DNA of 43,225 bases, taken from contig RGPR01000002.1 in NCBI GenBank assembly GCA_010030245.1, forward strand, positions 1 through 43,225, read 5' to 3'. The position numbers and the translations under genes were made by a program. Source of the stretch: Gammaproteobacteria bacterium (lineage in GTDB: Bacteria; Pseudomonadota; Gammaproteobacteria; Legionellales; Legionellaceae). Of this stretch, positions 18,810-26,556 are shown in pieces (positions within the stretch are counted from its first letter, which is position 1; each line of letters opens with the position of its first letter). The notes beneath the pieces are model-generated. The model did not search any database. It saw only the letters and a program-made list of their open reading frames with translations, and was not told the origin of the DNA.

Positions 18810-18845
18810 GGGGTATGCCCCTGCATAAAGGTGGGGTATCTGCAT
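18810..18845. repeat. Short direct repeat GGGGTAT...CTGCAT
   Basis: GGGGTATGCCCCTGCAT (18810-18826) and GGGGTATCTGCAT (18833-18845) repeat 23 nt apart in the 252-bp gap between the TerS-like gene and the kinase gene. Just upstream is GCGTTGT-A-ACAACACGC. GC-rich in an AT-rich gap, it may be a packaging or replication site, or a terminator region. No function is shown. Confidence 0.25.
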
Positions 18846-18996
18846 GTACCGGAGTCCCGCCCATCTGCAAGCTAGAGTATTTTTTTATAACTTTTCATAA
18901 TAATGGGTTAAAAACGAGCACACCACTATATATCGATCTCCGCCATAATGACTTACACTTAATGAAACTTCAATCGATAATTAGGAGATATTTATT

Positions 18997-19503
18997 ATGC
19001 CTCAACACAAGCGTATTTTTATTGTTGGTCATTCTGGCGCAGGCAAAGGGGTTCTCGCTCAAGCACTGGCAAAAAAACTAGGTTGGCAATATCTTGATGC
19101 AGATTTTGCATTAGCACCATCTATTGGGCGACCTTTGACAGAGATAATTGGAAAGCAAGGCGAAGAAAGTTTTCATCAATGCTTATCAGATATCTTGTTG
19201 CACCAGACTAGCAAGGAAAATATTGTGGTAACAACGGATGACTGCATTATTTGCTCTGATAAGAGCCGGAAGCTACTAGCATCAGAGTTTACTGTTTATT
19301 TAAAAGTGAGTACTTCGGTACAATTGGAGAGGATTGCACATAATCGACCGCTTCTACCTTTAACAGACTACAAGGCATTTTTAGCTAAACTACATTATGA
19401 ACGTGATGCTTTGTATGAACAAGCAGCGAGCTTCTCAATCAGCTCTGATGATGGTGATATTGATGAACATGTGTCGCGTATTGTTGAGGCATTTAGAGAA
19501 TAG
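18997..19503 (+). CDS. Shikimate-kinase-like P-loop kinase, substrate site altered
   Basis: A 168-aa protein with the fold signature of shikimate kinase: P-loop GHSGAGKG (residues about 11-18), YLDADFAL (about 32-39), GEESFH (about 55-60) and the lid-type RPLLPL. The residues that hold shikimate are changed. The FR-x-x-E block reads FHQCLS, and the usual GGG loop reads TTDDC. ATP binding and phosphoryl transfer look possible, but the substrate is probably not shikimate. AGGAG at 18984-18988 precedes ATG 18997. The gene is 69 nt upstream of an ABC exporter on the same strand, and two other kinase/acetyl-transferase genes lie nearby, which suggests small-molecule modification. Confidence 0.65.
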   Translation: MPQHKRIFIVGHSGAGKGVLAQALAKKLGWQYLDADFALAPSIGRPLTEIIGKQGEESFHQCLSDILLHQTSKENIVVTTDDCIICSDKSRKLLASEFTVYLKVSTSVQLERIAHNRPLLPLTDYKAFLAKLHYERDALYEQAASFSISSDDGDIDEHVSRIVEAFRE

Positions 19504-19572
19504 ACAATCAATACTGAAAAATTGTAATTTCGTTTAATCGTCAAAATATGCGCATTAATAAAGGCTCAATAT

Positions 19573-21336
19573 ATGAAGCACCAGCACCAAACATTATCAG
19601 GTTATATTTTTAACTTATTAACTCGTTACAAATCACTTGTTTTCATGTTTGCTATTATTGGTTTGATATGGGCAATTACTAATACGCTTATGCCTTATAT
19701 GTTAAAAATTATCATTGATAAGGCTGTTGGGCTTGATGATGGTGCCCGATCTACTTTTTTTGATGTAATCCAGCCTTATATTCTGTTGTATTTGCTGGTT
19801 TGGGTCATTTTATGCTTAGACATGCGCTTATTAGACTGGATTAAATTCAAACTATTCCCCAGCATGCGGGAAGATGTTATGTCTGATAATTTCGCATATT
19901 TAAATCAACACTCTTATCACTATTTCCAGAATAATTTTTCTGGAAGTTTGATCAATAAAATTGTCGACTTACAAGGTGGTATAGTCGACATTTTAACAAT
20001 TATAGATGATTGTTATGCCCAAATACTGGGCCTTATTATTGCAACCATCACGTTACTTGTCATTCATCCCTTATTTGCATTGCTTTTATTAAGCTGGGTA
20101 ATCGCATTTTTGTCGATCGCTTTTTGCTTTTTAAAACCAATTAAAAATTTATCACTTCTATTTGCAGAAGCACGTAGCTCACTCGTTGGAAGAATGGTGG
20201 ATAGTATTTCTAATATTATCAATATTCGTTTATTTGCAAAAAACCAATACGAAAACGAATACATTAATCAATCCATTGCAGATACGGTACAAAAAGACCG
20301 AAATATGTTGTCAAAAATCATTAAAATGCGATTGCTATTGGATTTGAGTCTAATTATTTTTCTCGCGTTTAATCTTTTTTTATTAGGAAGAATGTTCAGT
20401 CAACACTTGGTGACTGTAGGTGATTTTAGTTTTATTATTTCTCTTTCAATGGGTATATTTTTCAATCTTTTTTTTCTTACTGGCCAATTCGTAAATTTTT
20501 CCGAACAGGTTGGGAAATGCAATCAAGCCCTGTCTATATTGAATGCCGCCCATGATATTGTTGATCAAGAAAATGCTCGTCCTTTAAAAATCACAGAGGG
20601 TAAAATTGAATTTAAAGAGGTCAGCTTTCATTATAAAGAAGGCTCGAAACTGTTTCAAAATAAGAACATTCAAATTCATTCTGGAGAAAAAGTCGGGCTT
20701 GTGGGTTTTTCAGGGAGTGGCAAGAGTACATTTGTTAATTTGATATTACGATTATTTGAGGTTGAACAAGGTGTAATCACTATTGATAACCAAAATATTA
20801 ATCAAGTTACACAAGCATCATTACGTGAACACATCGCGCTTATTCCCCAGGATATTTCATTATTTCATCGCAGTTTGATGGATAATATTCGTTATGGTCG
20901 CGCGGAAGCTACAGACGCAGAGGTTATTGAAGCATCTAAAAAAGCTCATTGTGATGAATTTATTTGTAAATTAGATCATGGCTATCAATCTATGGTTGGA
21001 GAACGTGGCATCAAGTTGTCAGGTGGTCAACGTCAACGGATAGCAATTGCCAGAGCTATTTTAAAAAATGCACGTATTCTTATATTGGATGAGGCAACCA
21101 GCGCGCTCGATTCTGTGACAGAAAAATATATACAAGACGCACTGCACTATTTAATGCAAGGTAAAACCACCATTGTTATTGCTCATCGATTATCAACCCT
21201 TTCTGAAATGGACCGAATTTTAGTATTTGATAACGGTGTTATTATCGAAGATGGGACTCATGATCAGTTAATTAGACTTAAGGCGCATTATGCAAAATTA
21301 TGGCACATGCAGGCAGGTGGCTTTTTACCAGAATAA
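19573..21336 (+). CDS. ABC exporter, fused membrane and ATPase domains
   Basis: A 587-aa half-transporter of the ATM1/MsbA type that would act as a dimer in the inner membrane. The N-terminal ~310 residues contain six hydrophobic segments. The ATPase domain has Walker A GFSGSGKST (about 376-384), Q-loop LIPQDISLFH, signature LSGGQRQRIAIARAIL, Walker B ILILDEATSALDS and H-loop IAHRLST. All catalytic residues are intact. It follows the kinase gene and faces a convergent operon containing a second exporter of the same length. Substrate unknown; a toxic compound or drug is plausible from the neighbourhood. Confidence 0.88.
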   Translation: MKHQHQTLSGYIFNLLTRYKSLVFMFAIIGLIWAITNTLMPYMLKIIIDKAVGLDDGARSTFFDVIQPYILLYLLVWVILCLDMRLLDWIKFKLFPSMREDVMSDNFAYLNQHSYHYFQNNFSGSLINKIVDLQGGIVDILTIIDDCYAQILGLIIATITLLVIHPLFALLLLSWVIAFLSIAFCFLKPIKNLSLLFAEARSSLVGRMVDSISNIINIRLFAKNQYENEYINQSIADTVQKDRNMLSKIIKMRLLLDLSLIIFLAFNLFLLGRMFSQHLVTVGDFSFIISLSMGIFFNLFFLTGQFVNFSEQVGKCNQALSILNAAHDIVDQENARPLKITEGKIEFKEVSFHYKEGSKLFQNKNIQIHSGEKVGLVGFSGSGKSTFVNLILRLFEVEQGVITIDNQNINQVTQASLREHIALIPQDISLFHRSLMDNIRYGRAEATDAEVIEASKKAHCDEFICKLDHGYQSMVGERGIKLSGGQRQRIAIARAILKNARILILDEATSALDSVTEKYIQDALHYLMQGKTTIVIAHRLSTLSEMDRILVFDNGVIIEDGTHDQLIRLKAHYAKLWHMQAGGFLPE

Positions 21337-21436
21337 ATATATTAGAGCGTGTCTCGTCATCATTTCAAAAATTCTCACGGCGAACAACAACACAAATTAA
21401 AAAAGTGAGTAAACAAACGCCTTTTCCAGTAATGCT

Positions 21437-22387
21437 TCAGGATTCAAACAAAGAATGAAGTGCCATATGGCGCAATTCTTGAAGCCAAACATCTCGTGGT
21501 TTTCCACCCGGTGCTGTTGGTTCAGACCAGTTATTTTTACACCAAAGGTAAATGTTCAGGCTTTTCATTTGCGCAAACCAGTGAAGTTGATTTAACTCAT
21601 TATCGGATATTGGCATGATGCGCCGATATCCTTCAATGAATCCATCAAATTTTTCTTGCCACGATTTAAACGGCTTGCCGTATAAATCTAGAAATGGCAT
21701 GGCAATATCGGCTAAAAACCAATGATAAACTGGTTCATCAAAATCAATCAGATGAATCTGTTTCCCATCGTATAAGACATTACCAGGGCGGTGGTCACCA
21801 TGGGTGAGGCCATAGAAGTCATTACACTTTTTAGTGGTGAACCAATCGTCAATGCGATGAAAGATGGTTTTGATGTCTTGATCACTGTCTTGCATTGCAT
21901 AATCACATGTTTCCTGCCACAAATTTTGTCCAGTTAAAAAATGATAATCGCCTGGATTATAGGTACGTGATGCCTGATGAAAACGAGCCAGTGCTTCTCC
22001 CCATTGGATGTATACAGTCTTTTCAACATGGTCAAAGTGCATGATGTCCCCGGGAACTTCCAGGCAAACGTGGGCCAGAAAATTTAAAGACTCTTGGGGG
22101 ATGACTTCAATCCATTGATCTTGTTTGGAAGGGATTACTTCACAAATGGGAACCCCGTGCGACAACAAGTGATGTTGAAAATTGATAGAACTAATCAGCT
22201 CCTGTTGTGATCTGATGGTTTCATGGGATAGACGCAGATAATAGCCTCGGTTGTTGGCTTCAAAACGATAAACACAATTGATTTGATTGTTGATGAGCTT
22301 GAGGTTTGACGGCGTTTCCACCCAACAAGCCGCGGCTTTGAGTGCTGTTTCGTTGGTTATTTTTTTAAGTGTAGTTTCCCAATTCAT
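21437..22387 (-). CDS. APH-family phosphotransferase
   Basis: A 316-aa kinase of the aminoglycoside/choline/homoserine kinase superfamily. The catalytic loop is THGDHRPGNVLYD (about residues 192-204, Asp and Asn present) and the metal-binding loop is HLIDFDEP (about 208-215). Upstream, YYLRLSHE supplies a likely nucleotide-binding region. Members phosphorylate hydroxyls on drugs or metabolites. The family also contains SrkA/YihE-type protein kinases, which this somewhat resembles in ITWF-like C-terminal helices, so the drug role is not certain. It is last in a minus-strand operon (zinc protein, ABC exporter, acetyltransferase, this gene), 32 nt after the acetyltransferase. Confidence 0.75.
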   Translation of the reverse strand: MNWETTLKKITNETALKAAACWVETPSNLKLINNQINCVYRFEANNRGYYLRLSHETIRSQQELISSINFQHHLLSHGVPICEVIPSKQDQWIEVIPQESLNFLAHVCLEVPGDIMHFDHVEKTVYIQWGEALARFHQASRTYNPGDYHFLTGQNLWQETCDYAMQDSDQDIKTIFHRIDDWFTTKKCNDFYGLTHGDHRPGNVLYDGKQIHLIDFDEPVYHWFLADIAMPFLDLYGKPFKSWQEKFDGFIEGYRRIMPISDNELNQLHWFAQMKSLNIYLWCKNNWSEPTAPGGKPRDVWLQELRHMALHSLFES

Positions 22388-22419
22388 GGTTTTTTTCCAG
22401 GCTATATAAACGAGGGGTG

Positions 22420-22962
22420 TTAATTATGCTGCATATAAAAAACATCTACCAAAACATCTTTAAAAAGCGCTTGTTTCATATGGCGCATTCCAACCTTCTG
22501 TGCAACCATTTTTGAGGCTATGTTATCAACATGAATAATAGAGATCAGAGAAGACAGGCTCAATTGATTGAATGCATAATCTCTTATTGCTCGAGCTGCC
22601 TCCGTTGCAATTCCCTGTCCCCAAAAGTCACGGTCCAATCGATACCCAAGTTCAATATATGATTCTCCGTCAACGATCTGATTTATTAGGCCACAAAAAC
22701 CCAAGAGTTTATTATTGTTTTTTAATGTAAGGGCCAATAAACCGAAGCCTTGCTCTTCGTATAAGGCTATCCAGGAGAGCATTCGTTGTTTGACTGTCTC
22801 TTTATCCATGGGTTTTCCATCACCAATAAACCGCATGACTTCTGGATCTGCGCATATTGAAGAAAAATCATCTAAATCATCTAAGGTAAAAGGGCGAAGC
22901 AATAAGCGTTTTGTTTCAACCTTAACATTATGGTTGGAATTATTGGTAGAGTTTGTTTGCAT
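22420..22962 (-). CDS. GNAT acetyltransferase, RimJ/RimL type
   Basis: A 180-aa N-acetyltransferase using acetyl-CoA. The strand TKRLLLRPFTLDDLDDF opens the domain, IELGYRLDRDFWGQGIATEA is the acetyl-CoA loop region (GQGIATEA, about residues 114-121), and VDNIASKMVAQKVGM is the last conserved helix. This subgroup acetylates ribosomal protein N-termini or small molecules. Its ATG (22960-22962) directly abuts the stop of the ABC exporter gene, so the two are translationally linked. Within this cargo a modifying or resistance role is plausible. Confidence 0.82.
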   Translation of the reverse strand: MQTNSTNNSNHNVKVETKRLLLRPFTLDDLDDFSSICADPEVMRFIGDGKPMDKETVKQRMLSWIALYEEQGFGLLALTLKNNNKLLGFCGLINQIVDGESYIELGYRLDRDFWGQGIATEAARAIRDYAFNQLSLSSLISIIHVDNIASKMVAQKVGMRHMKQALFKDVLVDVFYMQHN

Positions 22963-24726
22963 TTAACTGACGCCGCCTGTTTGTTTAGCCCATAATTGTG
23001 CATACAATCCATTGTGATCAAGCAGTGCCTCATGCGATCCTCGCTCAACAATTTGACCATGATCCAAAACAATAATTTCGTCGGCATGCACCACGGTTGA
23101 CAAACGATGAGCGATTATTAGCGTTGTTGTGTTACGAGAGATCTCTTCAATATTTTTCTGTATCAATTGTTCTGTTTTTGTATCCAAGGAAGAAGTTGCT
23201 TCGTCGAAAATAAAGATACTCGGTTTTTTTAATAGCATTCTTGCAATGGCCACACGCTGCCTCTCTCCGCCAGATAATTTCAATCCTTGCTCGCCGACCA
23301 ACGTGTTTAATCCATCAGGAAGTTTTGCAATAAATGTATCAATATGTGCATGCTTTATTGCCTGTTGAATCTCCGCTTCCGCTGCATCAGGACGACCATA
23401 GGCAATGTTGTAATGAAGTGTATCGTTAAACAGTGCTGCATGCTGCGGAACAATCCCGATGAGTGTGTGTAATGATTGTTGCGCAACATCACGAATGTCC
23501 TGCTCATCTATTAAAATGCGACCAGCATCCACGTCATAAGAGCGGAACAATAATTTTGACAGGGTTGATTTTCCGGAACCCGTAGCCCCAACAATCGCAA
23601 TAGTTTTTTTGGCGGGTATTTTAAAACTGATTTCCTTTAAAATTATACGTTGTGAATCATATCCAAAATTAACTTTATCAAAGGTAACAACGCCACTAGT
23701 CAATGTTAACGCTGGAGCATTCGGCTTATCTTGAATGTCAGGCTTTTCTTCCAAAATATTGGTCGCCTCTTCAAGATTTGTTATTCCCTCATTCATATCA
23801 CGAAGAACGTAACCAAAATTTCCAAGTGGGGCCATAAATTGCAAAAGGTAAACGTTGATAAGGATGAAATCACTGACTTTTAGCACCCCACTCATCACTT
23901 GTGTACCACTTAACCATGTCAAAGCAATGAGCCCTATTCCCATAATAATGCCTTGGCCTAACGTAACCAGTTCGCCTCTCGTATGGTGTTTTGTTGAGGC
24001 TATTTCTCTTTCTAAAAGAAGATGGTCACATTTTTCAGCCTCATACTTTTGACTTACAAAGTGATGAATGGTTTCATAGTTAAGAAGGCTATCCACGATA
24101 GTGGCCGTGACTTGCGATGTTTTTTCATTGGCGAAAGATTGTGCTACCGTGGTCCATTGGCTTCCATAAATACTGATAATCATATACGCGATTAATGTGG
24201 TGGTTAAAATTATGCCATACACGCATCCATACAAATAAATCAAAATGCCTGCTGCAATCACAATTTCAATTATTGTCGGGACAATTAGAAAGAATAGTCC
24301 GCAAAAAAATGGCCAAAATGCAAATTGAGCCCGTTCAATGGTGCTTAGCAAAGCACCTGTTTTACGCGATGTGTGAAATCGAAAAGATAGGCTGATAAGA
24401 TGATTAAATATATTCAAACATAGTAGCCGCATACCTCGCTCAACCACTCGAATAAAAACAACAAATCGTAATTTATCAGTCAGTTTGCTAAACGTCCAAA
24501 CCACACCGTAGGAAATCAAGAGTATTTCAGTCATGATCAGTGTAGATGATGGTGAGGAAATAAGGTCAATGACTTGCTTTAAAATTAATGGCACACCAAC
24601 ATTAAGTGCTATTGTGGCAATTAATAAAAAAATAGCTGCTAGAAAGCGCAACCTGATTCCCGAATCTTTTGGCCAGATGTAAGGGGATAATTTTAATAAG
24701 ATTTTGAAACGATTAGAAAATTTCAT
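22963..24726 (-). CDS. ATM1-type ABC exporter
   Basis: A 587-aa half-transporter. The membrane domain (about residues 1-320) has six hydrophobic segments. The ATPase domain has Walker A GATGSGKST, Q-loop IVPQHAALFND, signature LSGGERQRVAIARMLL, Walker B IFIFDEATSSLDT and H-loop IAHRLST. The pattern LTxxSGxVTFDxVxFGY and TGSGKSTLSKLLFR is typical of the ATM1/HMT1 subgroup, which exports glutathione-type conjugates. Flanked by a small zinc protein upstream (16 nt) and an acetyltransferase immediately downstream. It might pair with the other 587-aa exporter but both ATPase sites look complete, so homodimers are as likely. Confidence 0.88.
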   Translation of the reverse strand: MKFSNRFKILLKLSPYIWPKDSGIRLRFLAAIFLLIATIALNVGVPLILKQVIDLISSPSSTLIMTEILLISYGVVWTFSKLTDKLRFVVFIRVVERGMRLLCLNIFNHLISLSFRFHTSRKTGALLSTIERAQFAFWPFFCGLFFLIVPTIIEIVIAAGILIYLYGCVYGIILTTTLIAYMIISIYGSQWTTVAQSFANEKTSQVTATIVDSLLNYETIHHFVSQKYEAEKCDHLLLEREIASTKHHTRGELVTLGQGIIMGIGLIALTWLSGTQVMSGVLKVSDFILINVYLLQFMAPLGNFGYVLRDMNEGITNLEEATNILEEKPDIQDKPNAPALTLTSGVVTFDKVNFGYDSQRIILKEISFKIPAKKTIAIVGATGSGKSTLSKLLFRSYDVDAGRILIDEQDIRDVAQQSLHTLIGIVPQHAALFNDTLHYNIAYGRPDAAEAEIQQAIKHAHIDTFIAKLPDGLNTLVGEQGLKLSGGERQRVAIARMLLKKPSIFIFDEATSSLDTKTEQLIQKNIEEISRNTTTLIIAHRLSTVVHADEIIVLDHGQIVERGSHEALLDHNGLYAQLWAKQTGGVS

Positions 24727-24741
24727 CGTATTGGCTCTACC

Positions 24742-24945
24742 TTACTCATCTTTCTGAATTTTAGAAGCTGGGTATTTTGTTTTCTTTGCCTTTTCTAACA
24801 GTACTCGGCAAGGCTTACAATACTGACTGTAAGTTATTTGCAGCTTGATATTTCTGCCGACAATAAAATCACCAATAGATTTTGATTTTCCACAGTGCCC
24901 GCATTTTTTATAACTTGATGGATTGTGTTTAATCATAATAGCCAT
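24742..24945 (-). CDS. Small CxxC zinc-ribbon protein
   Basis: A 67-aa protein with two Cys pairs, CGHCGKSK (about residues 15-22) and YCKPCRV (about 42-48), so it probably binds one zinc ion. Related short proteins with C-x2-C...C-x2-C are often annotated as HNH-associated or unknown. It lies 16 nt before the ABC exporter and so is probably the first gene of that operon. An internal ATG at residue 4 could be the true start. Confidence 0.55.
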   Translation of the reverse strand: MAIMIKHNPSSYKKCGHCGKSKSIGDFIVGRNIKLQITYSQYCKPCRVLLEKAKKTKYPASKIQKDE

Positions 24946-25038
24946 ATATTTTTATTATCGATCCATTTCGTGATAAATGGAACCTATCTGAATTATAGCT
25001 TACAAGGAGGGTGTTGGGGTTGCTTTAACGCTTCATCT

Positions 25039-25058
25039 TTCTACATTGCTTCTACATG
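25039..25058. repeat. Arm-type repeats at right end of island 1
   Basis: TTCTACATT (25039-25047) and TTCTACATG (25050-25058) repeat 11 nt apart, matching the left-end pair at 11632-11651 almost exactly. They lie about 50 nt inside the right tRNA fragment. A matching pair at each end is what an integrase needs for its two arms. Confidence 0.55.
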
Positions 25059-25083
25059 AAAACTTCAGGATTTCGTTAAAATG

Positions 25084-25109
25084 AGCCACAACCTATGCGT
25101 GGTGTGGCT
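25084..25109 (-). terminator. Displaced tRNA-Asn terminator
   Basis: GAGCCACA and TGTGGCTC are perfect 8-bp arms overlapping the tRNA 3' tip; on the minus strand the second arm is followed by ATTTT. It corresponds to the terminator after the intact tRNA at 30424-30444, with a different loop. Confidence 0.5.
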
Positions 25110-25153
25110 CCCCGGGACGGGCTCGAACCGCCGACCTAATGATTAACAGTCAT
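25105..25153 (-). repeat. tRNA-Asn 3' fragment between islands 1 and 2 (variant T-arm)
   Basis: The 49 bp match the tRNA-Asn from encoded CCA to the anticodon arm, except in the T-stem. There ACAGG/CCTGT of the intact gene is replaced by GGCGG/CCGTC, which still pairs. Compensated changes mean this piece came from a different but functional tRNA-Asn, most likely carried in by an element from another host. It is attR for island 1 and attL for island 2. Confidence 0.75.
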
Positions 25154-25280
25154 TTTTTGAGCGGTATCAAGTAAAATCATCTTTTATCAAAAACCCAATA
25201 TAACCCTTGATACATAACAGCCTGCCTTATATTATCACATCCAACCAATAACATGTCGTACCAAGAAAGAACACTTTTAA

Positions 25281-25300
25281 GTGTACCCCAAGGTGTACCC
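25281..25300. repeat. Arm-type repeats (GTGTACCC) of island 2
   Basis: GTGTACCC occurs at 25281-25288 and 25293-25300, just before the integrase, and again at 30384-30391 near the right end. A decayed copy (GTGTACTC) sits at 9442-9449 in the relic. Nearby GTATCAAG (25164-25171) and CTTGATAC (25206-25213) form a further inverted pair that could bind an excisionase. Confidence 0.5.
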
Positions 25301-25320
25301 AGTTTTAATAAAAGGTGATT

Positions 25321-26541
25321 ATGGGCATTTTCACAGATACTTACATTAAAGGTCTTAAGCCTAAAGCAAATCGTTATGAAGAATATGAAGGTGGTGGCTT
25401 TGGTATTCGCGTCACCCCGAAGGGCGTGAAAAGTTGGATTTACCGTTACAAGATAGCTGACAAAACTGACAAAATTACCTTGGGACATTATCCGACAATG
25501 AGCTTGGCTAATGCTAAAAAAAGGTTCCTAGAGCTGAGTGGCTTACGTCAGGAGAAAATAAACCCCAAAGAGCGGCTCGAACAGCAAAAAAAGGAGTTAA
25601 AAAAAAGACAGAGCAATACTCTGGAAAAGCTGGCTGAGAAGTGGTTCAAAGAATACGTTACAACCCAAAGAAAACGCCCAACCGTTATAAGAAAGCAAAT
25701 CGACCGAGATATTATCCCCTTGCTAGGCAAGCTAGAAATTGATGCGATTCAAACTTTAGATATTTCAGAGGCGTTAAGTAAGGTTGTAGCACGTGGAGCC
25801 CCTATTCATGCGAATCGCGTACTTAGCTCTTTGAAACAATTGTTTAATTACGCCATGAGCCAAGGGCATATGAATCATAATCCTGCCGCAGTAATTCGAC
25901 CTAAAAATATCGGTGGCCAAGAGCACCCCCGTGAGCGATACCTCTCTCTTGAGGAAATCAGAACCCTGTGGCTTTTTCTGGATAGTCCTCAAAATCAGAT
26001 GTCACTCCAAACCAAAAGTGCTATTAAGCTTATTTTGCTTACTGGCGTTAGAACCGCAGAATTAAGGTTGGCGCAATGGGGTGAATTTAATTTTGAACAA
26101 TCTTTGTGGACAATACCTGCCAACCACTCTAAAACAGGTATTGTTACCAAGATCCATTTAAGTTCACAGACCAAAGCTATTCTTCATGAGCTTAAAGAAA
26201 ATAGCATCTCGCCTTTTGTGTTGTCTGGTGCTGATAAACAAACCCCTCTTACCGAAAATGCGCTCCCAAGAGCAATTAAGCGAATTCAAGAACGCGTCGG
26301 TATTCCTGACTGGACAGCGCATGATTTACGACGAACATTTGCCACTCAGCTTGGTGAATCCCTTCATGTTGATCCAGTCGTGATTGAAAAGTGTTTAGGC
26401 CACAAAATGCCAAAAATTATGGCAACCTACAATAAAAATGAAATGCTCCCCCAACGAAAAGAAGCATTAAACCTGTGGGCGCAATATATCGAAAATTTAC
26501 TTAAAGACAACGTCGTGCCTCTTCAAATAAAAAGAGCATAA
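25321..26541 (+). CDS. Tyrosine integrase of island 2 (P4-type)
   Basis: A 406-aa recombinase. The N-terminal arm-binding domain shows YEGGGFGIRVTPKGVKSW and ITLGHYPTMSLANAKK. The catalytic domain has Arg in LTGVRTAELRLAQW, HDLRRTFATQLGE (His-x-x-Arg), CLGHKMPKIMATYNK (His and the Tyr nucleophile). All key residues are present. ATG 25321 follows AAAGG at 5 nt; a GTG at 25315 is less likely. It is related to, but clearly different from, the island 1 integrase, so the two islands entered separately while using the same tRNA. Confidence 0.92.
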   Translation: MGIFTDTYIKGLKPKANRYEEYEGGGFGIRVTPKGVKSWIYRYKIADKTDKITLGHYPTMSLANAKKRFLELSGLRQEKINPKERLEQQKKELKKRQSNTLEKLAEKWFKEYVTTQRKRPTVIRKQIDRDIIPLLGKLEIDAIQTLDISEALSKVVARGAPIHANRVLSSLKQLFNYAMSQGHMNHNPAAVIRPKNIGGQEHPRERYLSLEEIRTLWLFLDSPQNQMSLQTKSAIKLILLTGVRTAELRLAQWGEFNFEQSLWTIPANHSKTGIVTKIHLSSQTKAILHELKENSISPFVLSGADKQTPLTENALPRAIKRIQERVGIPDWTAHDLRRTFATQLGESLHVDPVVIEKCLGHKMPKIMATYNKNEMLPQRKEALNLWAQYIENLLKDNVVPLQIKRA

Positions 26542-26556
26542 TTTAAAGGAGTTATC

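Larger units (their letters stand above)
11465..25153 (+). mobile_element. Genomic island 1, satellite-like, integrated at tRNA-Asn
   Basis: Bounded by two displaced tRNA-Asn 3' ends (11465-11510 and 25105-25153) with TTCTACAT-type direct repeats just inside both ends. Contents in order: tyrosine integrase, YhcG-type nuclease, unknown gene, winged-helix regulator, small basic protein, Toprim/DUF3987 replication gene (frameshifted), Cys-rich protein, TerS-like protein. Cargo follows: a P-loop kinase, two ABC exporters, an APH-like kinase, an acetyltransferase and a small zinc protein. There are no capsid or tail genes and no large terminase, which fits a satellite rather than a full phage. Confidence 0.7.

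Noticed and set aside
18716-19081. 121-codon frame across the TerS/kinase gap
   Set aside because: Overlaps two well-supported genes in another frame and has no ribosome-binding site or recognisable sequence.
11465-25153. Complete prophage
   Set aside because: No capsid, portal, tail, lysis or large terminase genes are visible; only integrase, regulator, replication and TerS-like genes.
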